A stretch of DNA of 64,000 bases from Tranzscheliella williamsii (taxonomy: Eukaryota; Basidiomycota; Ustilaginomycetes; Ustilaginales; Ustilaginaceae). Every line of letters begins with the position of its first letter. The stretch's first letter is position 1. Below, one piece after another: positions 30,323-41,740 of this stretch. Both the position numbers and the translations under genes were made by a program. The stretch lies in contig JALBYF010000003.1 of NCBI GenBank assembly GCA_023212725.1, positions 310,001 through 374,000 of the forward strand, written 5' to 3'. A model generated the notes under the pieces. It worked only from the letters and a program-made list of their open reading frames with translations, searched no databases and was not told where the DNA came from.

Positions 30323-32887
30323 CTAGAACGGGGGCTGTACGCAGTCGATCTTGATTAGGCCGGCGGCGGTTGCGGAGAGGAGGAGCTTTGCGCGGGCGAG
30401 GTTGGGGTTCCAGCTCAGGGCGGTGATGTTGAGGGCGGGATGCCAGGCGTTGTAGTGGAATGCTTTGGGTTCGAAGGTGTTGGCGGGCTCGGGGGCGCGG
30501 TTGTGGAGGAGCGTGAGGCGGGCGGTGGTGCGGTCGAAGCGGGACTGGACGAGGGGGAGGTGGGTGCGCTGGGTGTGGCGTTTGCCGGAGCGCTTGAGGG
30601 AGCGGATGACGTTGCAGAGCTTGACCTCGCCGTGCGCAGTGCCGGCCGCCAGCATGGGATGGTGCGGTGAAGCAGCCAGCGACAGCACGCGGCCGGGCGT
30701 GTGCGTCAGCGTGCGCGACCGGTACAGCTCCTCGGCCCGCACGCTGTAGTGTGCCACCGTCCCGTCGCCGTGCTCGTGTGCCAGAAACGCGCCATACGGC
30801 ACAAAACACGCCGCGTAGTGCACCGCGCGCGACCGCTCCACCGTCGCCGTCGTCGCCGACCGCATATCCACCACCGCCGCCCACCCATCCATCGACACCG
30901 TGAAGAGCTGATGGGGCAGCCCGGCCAGATGCATCTCGCCGTACGAGTTGATCGGCGGCAGCATAACAAACGCCAGCGCCGTCACGGCAGCGCGGTGCAC
31001 CGGCTGATAGAAGGCGGGGACGGCATCGCCCGACGGGCTGTCGCCTTTGCCGCTACCAGGGGCTCGCAGCAACTTGCCCACTTCCCAGACGCCGACGAAG
31101 CCATTCGCTCCGCCCACAGCGAGCAGCTCGCCCCCAGCCCATGAGAGGCAGTTCGCCGCGGCCTTGGGCATCTCAAGCCGCAGTACGGGATCCAGCTTGA
31201 GATAGAGCGGCTGCCCTTGAGGCGCATCGAACGCCTCCGGATACGGCACGGCAAACACCGAAGCCGAGCCATCGGCAAAGCAGCCAGCTAGGAGGCCTAG
31301 CCGGCCCGGTCTGACACTATTGCTTCCGCGTTGTCCGCCCCGGTCCGTCGTGAAGTCGTGGCCGACGGGGCACCATGATATCTTCCAGGCGCTGCCGAGG
31401 TCGTGGCACACGACCATCTCTAGCCTCGCCTCGCCCTTTTCGCCCGTGACTGCGTCGGGTGCCACGCTCCATATCTGCAGGCTCCCCGGCAGCGGACGTA
31501 CGTGCCTCTGCCCGACGTAGGTGAGCGGAGCGACGGTCGAGGCGGCCGAGACTGCGAAATACTCCTTGCCCGTGTTGAGGTGGATCGGCACAGGCGCCCA
31601 ATCGAGATCGTAGACGTGTCCGCCGCTGTTAGCCAGATGCCCCTCGTTGTTCTGCAGTCCGGTCGAATCGAGCCGTACCGATCTACCCTTGCGGATGTCC
31701 ACGGGAGACTCTTGGCCTGGCGGCCCGACCGAGACGGAAAGCACCTCGCCAGCCGCGGGCCACCTTTCTTCCAGACCGAGATTGCGGATACCAGCGAATT
31801 TGGGGTCGGTTAGATCGGCCGGCTCCTGGTTCAACGTATCCTCTATCGCTGCGGGGTTGTCGTCCTCAGCATCCGCCTCGTCTGCAGCGGCGTCGGCATC
31901 GTCCCGTGCAGCGCCTCCGCTAAGCTCGCCGTTCTCCGCCTTGTGCTGAGCCTTCGCCTTCGCCTTGGGCTTGATGACGCTGTCCTTGAGACGGCCGTGA
32001 AATTGCACGTCCGGGACCGAAAGTTTGGTAACCGTAGTCGGGTGCCGCAACGACGAGCGCTGCTCATTTTCCATGCCGGCAAGATACGGCTGTGCAGCGT
32101 TCCACGAAAGTACCTGCGCAGCGTCCACGTCAATGTCGAGATCGGGATGTGTGAAGGGCCAGCCCGTCAGGTTTTCACCGGGTCGTGCTGGCAAACTGCC
32201 GCCCGCAGCTTTCGCCTGTCGCACCCACTCTGTCCTCTCCTGACAGTGCTTGTGCCCGGTAGCCTTGCCGGGCCACCAGGCCATGTCGAGGAGGCCGGCG
32301 TCTGGGATCCAGCCTGGCTGATGTACCCAGAAAGCGAACTGGTCCTTTTTTAGCTGCGTGAAGGCTGTGCGGTTGCATACTATCCGGGCCGGGCCATCCT
32401 GTGGCCATGGGAGCGCGCGCTGGCTTGGGTCCGGACGGCCTTGTTGGACGTCCTTGTCTTGGTTTGCTACGGAGCCTGTCAGCGCGTCGGAGTCTACGCT
32501 CAGGACGGGGGGCTGGTAAAGGCCGTGGGCCCACTGCCAGCGCAGGGCTTTCGCCTTGTGGCATTTGCTCTGGATCCTCTTGGCTGTAGCGTAGGTGCCG
32601 GTACTGACAAATATCTCCAAGTCTGGGCCTTTGTACGAATCCTCATCGTCGTCTATGGCGCCATTCGTGATCCGCCTAGGGGTGCCTCGTGGTGTGGAAG
32701 CGGTGGCCACGGAGGCGCGTGTGCGCTTGGCCCTGCTGTTTGGCGTAAACTCGGTCTCTGCGTCCGGGACAAACTCGCCATCGGTGTCCTCGGCTCCATT
32801 CTCAGACGGCGTCCCTTCGGCAAGCTCGCTGAACTTGGTTTTCTTCCTCGGCCGCATGCTGCGGGATGACGGTTCGCCGGTCACCAT
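30323..32887 (-). CDS. TFIIIC WD40 subunit (GTF3C2 / Sfc6 / Tfc6-like)
   Basis: 854 residues, single exon. The N-terminal 120 residues are charged, with a basic RPRKKTK stretch and acidic patches. From about residue 420 a degenerate WD40 propeller begins with a HVYDLDWAP strand. The stretch LGLLAGCFADGSASVFAVPYPEA (about 540-560) is characteristic of the GTF3C2/Sfc6 subunit. Later blades include LSWAGGELLAVGGANGFVGVWEV and SLAASPHHPMLAAGTAHGEVKLCN. The end has ITALSWNPN and a short hydrophobic C-terminus. TFIIIC recognises tRNA-gene B boxes and recruits TFIIIB/Pol III. The identification rests on the propeller spacing and the CFADG block, so a different nuclear WD40 protein is possible. Tail-to-tail with the PEP-mutase-like gene (154 bp). 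Confidence 0.75.
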   Translation of the reverse strand: MVTGEPSSRSMRPRKKTKFSELAEGTPSENGAEDTDGEFVPDAETEFTPNSRAKRTRASVATASTPRGTPRRITNGAIDDDEDSYKGPDLEIFVSTGTYATAKRIQSKCHKAKALRWQWAHGLYQPPVLSVDSDALTGSVANQDKDVQQGRPDPSQRALPWPQDGPARIVCNRTAFTQLKKDQFAFWVHQPGWIPDAGLLDMAWWPGKATGHKHCQERTEWVRQAKAAGGSLPARPGENLTGWPFTHPDLDIDVDAAQVLSWNAAQPYLAGMENEQRSSLRHPTTVTKLSVPDVQFHGRLKDSVIKPKAKAKAQHKAENGELSGGAARDDADAAADEADAEDDNPAAIEDTLNQEPADLTDPKFAGIRNLGLEERWPAAGEVLSVSVGPPGQESPVDIRKGRSVRLDSTGLQNNEGHLANSGGHVYDLDWAPVPIHLNTGKEYFAVSAASTVAPLTYVGQRHVRPLPGSLQIWSVAPDAVTGEKGEARLEMVVCHDLGSAWKISWCPVGHDFTTDRGGQRGSNSVRPGRLGLLAGCFADGSASVFAVPYPEAFDAPQGQPLYLKLDPVLRLEMPKAAANCLSWAGGELLAVGGANGFVGVWEVGKLLRAPGSGKGDSPSGDAVPAFYQPVHRAAVTALAFVMLPPINSYGEMHLAGLPHQLFTVSMDGWAAVVDMRSATTATVERSRAVHYAACFVPYGAFLAHEHGDGTVAHYSVRAEELYRSRTLTHTPGRVLSLAASPHHPMLAAGTAHGEVKLCNVIRSLKRSGKRHTQRTHLPLVQSRFDRTTARLTLLHNRAPEPANTFEPKAFHYNAWHPALNITALSWNPNLARAKLLLSATAAGLIKIDCVQPPF

Positions 32888-33462
32888 GCCGTCAGATTCA
32901 GACCAGTGTCTGCAGCGAGCCGCTCACCTGGCCGCTTTCGGGTTGACGCCGGTGTTTCAGGAAGCAAGGTTCATCCGGGCGTCTAGCTGCCCGGCAGGCG
33001 GGGATGGTGGTGACAAGAGGCAAGCAAGAGAAGGCCCATTCACGACAAGTCAGGTCAGGGTCCAATGGAAATTACGAGCGAGATTGCTGCTGCTTCAGCG
33101 GCGCGATCGGGAGATTCAATAATGACAGATGGCTCGCGCTTATTCACACGACCCATCCCACGCTAGGCGGCACGATCAGACAGACTCTTGGCCTAGCGTC
33201 CACACAGCCAACGACAGCCAAGTGATGCCGGGATGGCACCCGCTGTGACACCAGCGCCCCAAGCTTTGAGGTTGTGACAAGCTCCGTCTCCCTTCCGCTG
33301 ACACTCATCACCGCCACGTTACTTGACGGGCGAGCAAACGAAAAGTCACACAGCCCCAGTATGACTACCCCGTGTAGATTCAAGAGCACTAGTTAACATA
33401 GACGTAGCAGATAAGTTGTGATCTTGGAGCCACGAATACGTGGGATGGATTGTGTTGTAAGG
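32888..33462. other. Intergenic: TFIIIC-subunit promoter and 3' flank of the RhoGAP gene
   Basis: 575 bp between two minus-strand genes. Contains AAGTCACAC at 33341-33349. No coding frame or RNA seen. Confidence 0.4.
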
Positions 33463-36400
33463 TTATGGACGGGCTGTTTGCAGCTCTTGCAAGCGCCGCT
33501 TCCAGTTCACCATGTCCCTCTCCTCCACGCCGAGCTCGCTGCCGGCTTCCTTCCAATTCAGGCGGAGGAGCGTCATGACGAATTGCTGTTCGTACTTGGA
33601 GTTGTTGAAGACGAGGCTGAGCTTGTTGACGCGGTTCTGGAAGATGGACTGGGCAAATTGCAGTGCTACCGTCTCTACCATTAGCTTGTTGCGTCTCCGA
33701 GCGGCGGGGCTGAGGAACAGTTGCAGGAAGGAAAGCAGGTAGATGAACACTCTGCGATGGAGGAACGGCATGTTGACCATGATGGCCAGGATCCGGGTGC
33801 TAGAGAGACTCGCCTGCAGGCAGGCATCGTAGAACTCGACTGGAACCAAAGGCACAGTCAGCTCGCGCAGGTACAGCTTCAGTACCGAGGCTACCGTAAG
33901 GACGTCTTCGTAGCTGTTCGGGTCGGTATCCAGGCAACTGAGCGTGTACTGGCCCCTGTCGATGCGGCATCGCAGCCCGGAAACAGCATCCTGGTCTCCA
34001 TTGATTCGGAAAACGCCTTCGGTCTCCAGACCGTTGAGGTAAAGTAACGACTCGCACAGAAAGACAAGGACGGCTGGGATGTGATAGCCGGGATGAGAAA
34101 GCCGTTGCGTTGCCATCGCCTCAGTCATAGTACGCGAGAACACGACGGGATGGAAAGCCCCATCCGACGCCAGTTGAATTTCGCTGATGGACGGGGCGAC
34201 GCTTCGCACTTCTTGCGTTAGACTGACTTTGAGGCGCGACGAGCAGTGTGCCGCCATCAATGAGATCGAACCGTCATCACAACTGGGTGGTGGCGCGAGA
34301 GTGGCTTCTCCGGAGACCTTGGCGTCGCTCGAGAGAGTGCTGTTGCTGGTGCCTGTGCTTGGCTCCGGGAGGTCACTCCCTCCGTTTTCCTGCTGAGCGT
34401 TAGCATGCTCGGCAAAGAACGTCAAAAGGTATCTGACCAGCTCTTTCGACGGCGGAAATACAGTGACCAGTACGGACATCAGTTGCCAACCGCGGTAGAG
34501 AGACGATTGTTGCGGATTGCTGCTCAGCTGCTTCATCAACTGAGCGTAGATCTCGTCGCGAAGAACTCTTGATGCGATGCCCCTGCCTATGAGCCATCGC
34601 TGTTCTTCGAGAAGCGAGAAACTCTGTGTCGAGGCACTGTCGCCATCGCCTTCCGCTGCAGAAAGATGAAGCGCGTTCAGTTTGCGACCCATGCTGGAGC
34701 TTGATCTGAGGAATGGAATTCCGCTTGCGCTCGTAGCTGGTGCTGCTCGCTTTGCACTCGTTCCGCTGTCGCGCTCTGTCAGTGAGAGCTTGGATCCGAG
34801 TGTAACGGCTAGGGCTGCAGATGGTGCTGGTAGTACAGGCTCCTCGCGATCGCCCATGGTTCTTTGTATAATCTTGAAGATCTTGATTGCATCTCTCTGC
34901 AGCTCTTTGAAATCGAGCTGCAGCAAGGGCGTACGGATCGACGTCTTTTGCCACTTCATCATACGGTCGATACCGACTTTGCGCCGGAAGGGGCCTGATC
35001 GATGCGTAGTAAACTTGCGAATTGCAAAGCCCTCGAACCCGAACCGCCTGATGTCACTTTGCAGATCGACGGGCATGCACATGTGATAGTTGCCCGAGCT
35101 TAGGCGCTTTATCGAAACAGGCATGGTGCCGTTCGGCATACTGGCCAGGGTGTCAAACGGCCCTTGAGGGAGCGTAGGTGTACGACGCTTTGCCGGATCC
35201 CGTTCCCGTCGAATCGGCTTGCGTGGGTCAACGAGTTCAGCGGATGTGGGAGTGGCGGGGACGTCCCTCTGGCTACCTCGTGGCGATGTCTTCGGGCGTG
35301 CGTGAGTATTGGAGGAGGAAGTCTTGGGTAAGACGAGAGATTTCGAGGTTTTGATACCGCGTCGCTGGGCAAGGAAGGCGCCGGAGGACGGCTCGCGTTG
35401 ATACTCGGAGACGCCATTCGGAGCAAGCGGTCCTGAATGCCCCTCGGAGGCGCTCAGGGTGTGCCTGAGAGGAGGGGAGGCGAGGGCCTGCGCGACCAGT
35501 TCGCGATCGCGGCTGATGATGCTACGGCGCGCTCTGCCGGTGAGTACCTGTTCAATGCTAGGGCTTGCATGCGGTGGAGGTGGTTGACTTTCGCGGAAGC
35601 GGATCGACTTCTTCGCTCGTGGTGTCAAGGGCTCTTGTTGTACGCGCTCATCATCTGCAGGGACTTTGAGGTCAGTAGGGTCAATCAGAGAGGCACGATG
35701 GGAGATCTTATCCGTGCCGAACTCAGTCCTGGCGAACTTCTTGCCCAGCACTGACTCTTGAATAGCGACGAGAGGGATGACAAGGCCAGCGGGTCGCTCC
35801 CAAACGGACTGAGCCGTATTGGTGTTGTAAAAGTAGGGCAATCGGCGGTCTTCATCCATCAGCTCCCACCATTCACCTTCTGGATTAGGTGGGAGGACAA
35901 TGGTGCCGGCGGGAACCTCCCAACGGCATTCGCCGGTCTGGGGGTTGGCGAAAAAGTTGTTGCGGGTTGCGGGGTCAGTGATGATACACCAGAAGTTGGC
36001 ACCCCAAGCGGCTGTATGTAGCTGGGAGGATTCACTGAGCTGGGTTTTCTGCTCATGGCTGGATTGGGATCTGCTGATACCGCCAAGGACGTTGGATGAA
36101 GAACGAGGAGAGATCACGCTCTCGCTCTGTGAGCGCCGCCGCGATAGCCAAAGTCTTTGCTCATACTGAACAGCGCGTTCGGTGGCGGCGCTAGGCATTC
36201 CATCGACATGAGGGACAGGATCATCGCGTACGCCGAACCCTCCCAGCTTAGGGGGATCATCGGGATCAACCTCGCTTGAACTGCTATCTCGATTTCGAAC
36301 GATTCTTAATAGGAGATGGTCGTCATCAAAGTCTGTCTCGGAAGTCAAGGCAGTGCTGAAGCGCGAGGTGCTTGTGTCACGGTCGAAGCTGGCAGAGACA

Positions 36401-36528
36401 TCGGCAGAGTTGGATAGTGATGCCATACCATTAGGCAGAGTCTTGACGGGGTGTCCAAGAGAGGAGGAGCGTTCCTGCGTAAATGGAAGCAGGTGCTGTA
36501 CAGCATCGGGTTCCGAAGGAGCAAACAT
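33463..36528 (-). CDS. WW-WW-MyTH4-RhoGAP protein (ARHGAP39/Vilse-like)
   Basis: 1021 residues, single exon. Two WW domains: about 178-207 (FWCIIT...NFFANPQTGECRWEVP) and 218-246 (WWELMD...YFYNTNTAQSVWERP). A disordered Ser/Arg/Pro region with many phosphorylation-like sites runs to about 470. A MyTH4 domain follows in roughly 480-730, ending with the RDEIYAQLMKQLSSNP and GWQLMSVLVTVFPPS blocks. RhoGAP domain about 790-1005 carries the arginine finger in EGVFRINGDQD, then KLYLRELTVPLVP and the conserved ANKLSL-equivalent (VNKLSLVF) near the end. It should stimulate GTP hydrolysis by Rac/Cdc42-type GTPases. The same domain order occurs in animal Vilse/ARHGAP39. No catalytic residue is missing. 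Confidence 0.93.
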   Translation of the reverse strand: MFAPSEPDAVQHLLPFTQERSSSLGHPVKTLPNGMASLSNSADVSASFDRDTSTSRFSTALTSETDFDDDHLLLRIVRNRDSSSSEVDPDDPPKLGGFGVRDDPVPHVDGMPSAATERAVQYEQRLWLSRRRSQSESVISPRSSSNVLGGISRSQSSHEQKTQLSESSQLHTAAWGANFWCIITDPATRNNFFANPQTGECRWEVPAGTIVLPPNPEGEWWELMDEDRRLPYFYNTNTAQSVWERPAGLVIPLVAIQESVLGKKFARTEFGTDKISHRASLIDPTDLKVPADDERVQQEPLTPRAKKSIRFRESQPPPPHASPSIEQVLTGRARRSIISRDRELVAQALASPPLRHTLSASEGHSGPLAPNGVSEYQREPSSGAFLAQRRGIKTSKSLVLPKTSSSNTHARPKTSPRGSQRDVPATPTSAELVDPRKPIRRERDPAKRRTPTLPQGPFDTLASMPNGTMPVSIKRLSSGNYHMCMPVDLQSDIRRFGFEGFAIRKFTTHRSGPFRRKVGIDRMMKWQKTSIRTPLLQLDFKELQRDAIKIFKIIQRTMGDREEPVLPAPSAALAVTLGSKLSLTERDSGTSAKRAAPATSASGIPFLRSSSSMGRKLNALHLSAAEGDGDSASTQSFSLLEEQRWLIGRGIASRVLRDEIYAQLMKQLSSNPQQSSLYRGWQLMSVLVTVFPPSKELVRYLLTFFAEHANAQQENGGSDLPEPSTGTSNSTLSSDAKVSGEATLAPPPSCDDGSISLMAAHCSSRLKVSLTQEVRSVAPSISEIQLASDGAFHPVVFSRTMTEAMATQRLSHPGYHIPAVLVFLCESLLYLNGLETEGVFRINGDQDAVSGLRCRIDRGQYTLSCLDTDPNSYEDVLTVASVLKLYLRELTVPLVPVEFYDACLQASLSSTRILAIMVNMPFLHRRVFIYLLSFLQLFLSPAARRRNKLMVETVALQFAQSIFQNRVNKLSLVFNNSKYEQQFVMTLLRLNWKEAGSELGVEERDMVNWKRRLQELQTARP

Positions 36529-38269
36529 GGGGTGTCTTACGCCATTGCCAGGTGCTGAGAAAGGTTGCTTGGTGTGAGGAGGCTAGGTAAAGCCCAATCC
36601 GTCCGAGGTCTGACCGAAACCCACCGTGAGAAGCTTTGATTGACAAGGAAGAATGATGGGTCCACTCCGGTGCTGAGATTTGTGTACGGACGGCGAAAGT
36701 GGCGTGAGAATGTCTCTCGAGTGCGCGCCAGAGAGGGGCTATGAAGCGGGCCAGAAGAGGGGACGCAGAGCAGGTGAAGATGCAAGATTATGAAGGTCAA
36801 AGTAGATTAAATACCGGGCATGATCTGCGTGGAGAAGGGCGGGCGGACAGATACGAGGTCTAAACCAGCTCGAGGCGATGCCTGTTGCATAAAGAAAAGA
36901 GGGCGCTATGACGGTGACGGGCTGAGCGATGTGACGAAGAAAAAGAGACCTGAGCAATAATCCGAAGGCGAGGAAAGAGACGACGGGAAGACGATGAGTA
37001 GCAAGACGAGACGAAGGAGAGACAAACAGAAGAAGAAGAGAAGACGAAGACGTAACCGCAGACGAGAGGAAGCGTATGGAGCGATCAGTGTAGCGACAAG
37101 GTGGGAAAGGAAGTGGCTGCTCGCGCTGTGAGAAGCTCTCCAACTTGAGTGATGCAGTTGAGGGCGGTGGTGATGAGGGAGGAAGAATGGGCGGGCAGCG
37201 ATGCCCAGCCTCTGCCCGAGCCAAGGTCGCTCCCAAGCCAAGGTCGCCCCATCTGGAAAACCTTGCCATCGCGAAATGCACAAATGGAAAGAAAAGCAGC
37301 TGTGAGAGCGCGGTAGAAACTGCAGTTACAGTCGGAATCATAAATCTACTTCTGTACGTACTGCGCCGTCGGCTAGCAACAGCGTCAGGTGAATTTGTCG
37401 GCCGCGCGCCACCGCAGGGCGAGGTCCTTTTGTGCATCAGTATCAGTGGTGTGTGACCAAAGCCGCTGTGATTTCAACACGACCCCGTTACAGTGCAGCC
37501 TAGACGGCTCACGGGCCTGTTGCAGAGCAGGCTAGGCTCGTTGGCGGATGCGATTCTGGCAGGGCAGGTTGCCGGCTGTGGGCAACCAGCCCAAGCCTAG
37601 GTCGCAAGCTCCTTCAGCCCGCTGGCCATATTCCTTTGGACCGCATACGCCTGGTCGTGAACAGAGGGGACAGGAGCACTGCACCGCATCGCAGCTCAAA
37701 CTTCAGCCAGAGGCATACTTAGCCGCTCATTACGCTTTGCGCGATTACGGCAACCGTGCAGCCAAGCCTAAAGCGGCCATGCACGCCTGCATACCCATCT
37801 CGCCTTCTGAAACCAACACTCACACTTCTGCCTTTCCGCGCCTTTCTACATTCACATGCGCATTCCTTTCCGCACATTACTCACACTTTTTCGCGCTCTC
37901 TTCCTCTCTCGGCCGGATCTTGACATCGCGAGCTTGGCGCGTACAATAGTCACAGTCAGGCTGAGCAAAGGGTTCTAGCAAGATCGGTGAATACTATGGG
38001 AGCATGGGAACATGACTTGATCGTACAGTTGATGATTGGGAAGACACACAAAGACCGCAGATGCGAAGGGAGAGACTACGAGGGGGGATGCACGAAGGTG
38101 ATGTACAGTTCCGTCGCGCGAGCAAGCGAGCCATGTGCGAGGCACTCGCCGCCGTACGATAACAAGGTGACAAAGAGAAAGATATGCGATCCGCAGCACG
38201 TCGCAGCTAGGATCAAAAGGCAATCGAGACGAGGCGGCTGCATTAGCCAAGATGGAGGCGTCCGTGTGC
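36529..38269. other. Intergenic: long pyrimidine-rich leader/promoter of the RhoGAP gene and 3' flank of NOT1
   Basis: About 1.74 kb. From roughly 36910 to 37090 the + strand is almost pure purine (pyrimidine on the RhoGAP sense strand). A 232-codon frame starting with ATG runs 37437-36739 on the minus strand, but its composition is just the pyrimidine tract (Leu/Ser/Pro/Phe). AGTCACAGTCAG at 37948-37959 is another copy of the intergenic motif. No gene is supported. Confidence 0.45.
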
Positions 38270-41200
38270 CTAAGCTTGCTGTTGCTGCTGCAAGGCAGGC
38301 AGGTAGCCATGTCCGCCCATACCATTGCTACTGCCGTTGCCGGCAAATCCGTTCTGGTGTTGCTGACCGTGTTCGCTGCTGAAGGGCATGTGGCTGCTGC
38401 CGCCATTGCCGTTGACCAAGGTGGATGCGATGTGATCCAGGAGTGCCTGAATCTCAGCAGGTGCACGAGGCATCCTGTCGCGGTGGCTTCTCATCAGCTC
38501 AATGAAGGTGAGCAGCAGACCCCATGGATGCGGCCGGTTGACGATCAAGCGCTCCAGCAGCACGCGCACAATCTGCTCTCGCACCTCTTCCATCTCGCTT
38601 TCGATGAATAGATGCAAGAGCAGCCTGTGGAAGTACGCCGTGTGGCTTGATGGATATCGCAGCTGGTTCGCTGCCGCAGTCAACACCAGAAAGCGAGCCT
38701 CGGGATCCAGGTCGACCATGAGCTGCGTAAAGATCGGAACACCGGCGTCATCCATGGCCGACTCAGCAACCAGCCCACGTCGATGCTCGATCGATTTCAT
38801 GCCCAGATACAGCACTACCGCGTTGATCACCGCCGTGTTGTAGCCAGTGTCGTGCTTTACTGCGCCGGCTTCCGCGCTCGCAACGAAGCTTTGCCTCAGC
38901 GTGTGCAGAAGTGCCCCGGCCGCGGCTTCGTCTTCGTCCAAATACCGATCCAGAGCCGCCTTCAGGCCGTCAGCGCGAGCCAAGACACCGATGTAGTCCG
39001 AAGAGATATGAGGTGCCTGGCCGATCTCTGGCAGCATACGAATCTGCAGGTTCGGGGTGAAAGGATCCGGGAGCCTTCGGTTGCGAGGAAAGGCGCTCAA
39101 GATCAGGTTCCGCAGCTGTGTGCAAGATGCAGGTACAAGATCGCAGAGGCTCTGATGATAATCGCAGAGAAACTCTGGGAAATCATGTAGAAGGATCAGA
39201 AGAATGCGCAACGTGCCCTTGTACAGTTGACGCGAGGTATCTTCCAGCTCTACGTTGCGCAGGAATGAACCCATGAAGCGCAGCAGAGAGGCAAACAGCC
39301 TGTGGAAGGCACTCCATCCTTCCTTATTGCTAGCTTCGAGCAACTTGGGCATGAACAGCCGATGTGCCATCAGCGAAATCCAAGAGAAAGTGAAGCTGGG
39401 GAAGAATGAAGGTTGCAGAGTGTTGAGCGTATTGCTGATCGCCAAGAGCGTTTGGATGTAAGCTGCTCCCAAACTCGACTCAGTGGAATGCAAGTCATGG
39501 AGCAGACTCGAGAAGAGGCGGAAGAACGGTTTCTGCTGGAAGTGCACACCCAGCTCCTCGTGCGATTGTGCCAAAACGAGCACAACGATTGACAGGATCT
39601 TGGTCAGGTAATGCACCTTGGCCTGTTCGTTGTTGCTCCCACTGGGATCCGCGTGGTACTTGATCATCAAAACGATCAATTTCGAGAAGGCATCGATGGG
39701 CGAAAAGATGCCAGTGGCTTGCGAGCCTCCAGCCGCCTTCTGCTTGATGTAGCTGTCGACGCTCACCTCTGTGCAAACTCTGAAAAACATAGAGGAGATG
39801 TCCTCACCCTTGAGAATCCCCTGCGTCTGCAGCTGGGTGACATAATCAATGAACGACTTTTCCGGATTGGGCGAGTGCTGGAACAGTCGGACCCATTCAG
39901 CAAAGCAGTACGCCAGCTGTTCGCGCAAAGCAGTGTTGCCAACATCCACTTTGCTCTTCAGCAGACCGCCTTCCAGGTCGTCCAGGAAACGAGTCGAAGC
40001 CCCTGTCGCCTTGTTACGCTGGCTGGCTCGATGCAGTGACTCAATAGTGTTTGTCAGCTGCTGCTTGGTAGCACAGGCAGGCTCTTGGAGACATTCCAAC
40101 GCGAGCTGCGCAGAGAAGTCGATAACACTTCCACGGAAATCACGGTTGATAAGCTTGGCTAGTTGGATATCCAGCTCCGCAATGTTGATCAAGCCGGCTC
40201 GGATCAGACTGACCGTGACGGCCACGTTGAACTTCCGCTCGTCCTCCGCATAGATGAGCCATGCCGTCACCTCTCGTGCAGCCTTGAGCGAAATCTCGCA
40301 GAGCCTCTCCAGCAAAACAACATAAACTTCTCGCCCAAGCTTGCTCTCCGTCTTAAAGAGCAGCTGTACCACCTTTTGAGAGAATGCAAGGGCAGTCTCA
40401 TCGCGACTGGTGGTCTGGGCAGCCACCATGGGGATCAGCCGTATGGTATGCCGAATTTCGTGATCTTGCGGCAGGTTGGCAAACGAGCTGTCCTGGTCGG
40501 CCTCATCCAAGAGCCTTTCGAGCTCTGACATGCCGTGGGAGAATTTCTCCAGGCTCTGCTGAGCGCTCAACGTGCCTGCAGAGGCTTGGTTGCCGCCCGG
40601 CACGGACCCAACGGATCGATCGTCGGCAGCGCCTGGCATGCCATCCGGATACCCAGCTTCAGAGCGTGCAGAAACGGTCGAGGCGTGAACAGATACAGGC
40701 GTAGTACGGTCGCCATCGAGCGCCGGTGACAGTCTACGGCTGAAATCATCATACACGCGGAGCTGCGCTGGCTGGAGCCCTTCTGGGCGAAGACGCATGA
40801 GGTCAGGCAGGGTAGCGGCGTACTGCGAAGCAGCGAGTGCAGCGCTGTCCCAATAATACCCGCGACCTCTCGAGCGATGCTCCCTACGGCTGGTGTAAGC
40901 GTTGGTGAGGCCGTCGTCAACTTCGGGAACGGCCTTGTCCATGGCAGCCTTCTCAATTACCGAGCAAGCGAGATCGAGATTCTCCTGCATGACGACCAGA
41001 AGGGCCTGTTCAGGCAGGTTTTGTTCGTTGAACCCGTTAGACAGCAGGAGAGTTCGAGCATTCGTGATCATGCTGATGCGTAATGGCTCTTTGCATGTGA
41101 CCAGCGCCAGACTGCCGGCCAAGTTCTGGGCCATCTGATGAGCTGCTTTACTCATCTTGTTCTCGTCGCCCTCCATGGCGAAATCCTTGGTGACCAGCTC

Positions 41201-41700
41201 TCGTGTCGAGATGGACGCGATCGTGACCGATCGCTCGACAACAGGCGCGATGATCTCCCGGATGGCCCGATCGATGGCGACGTGAATAAGCCTCTTCAAC
41301 CCGGGGTTGCTGGCAAACAGTGTGAGTTGAGGATTAATGACAATATACTGCGGCAGGCTTTGCAGCATCGAAACGAGCGTCTCGGTATAGGCAGCAGCCG
41401 CTGCAGCGGACTGCCCGGGCTGAGCCCCAGAACCAGCGGCGGCAACGGTGGCGGCAGCAGCACTAGCCTTCTGCGACTGAGAACCCAAGCGGCCCCCACC
41501 AGCAGCGGAGTAACCGCCAGCCAGAGACAACCGTTCAAGATCTTGGGCCATACCGGTAGCAGGCTGCTGAGCAAGCTGTTGCTGCTGGTGACGCTGTTGC
41601 TGGAGCTGCATCTGCGCAGCCGCATGTTGTTGCTGCTGCTGGCTCATATGCTGCAGCTGACCGCCCTGTAGCTGCCGCTGCTGCTGCTGCGGTTGGTGCA

Positions 41701-41740
<40 letters not shown>

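Noticed and set aside
36739..37437. 232-codon minus-strand ORF with ATG upstream of the RhoGAP gene
   Set aside because: Composition is dictated by a polypyrimidine tract (Leu/Ser/Pro/Phe), there is no domain and no wobble bias. Better read as leader/promoter.
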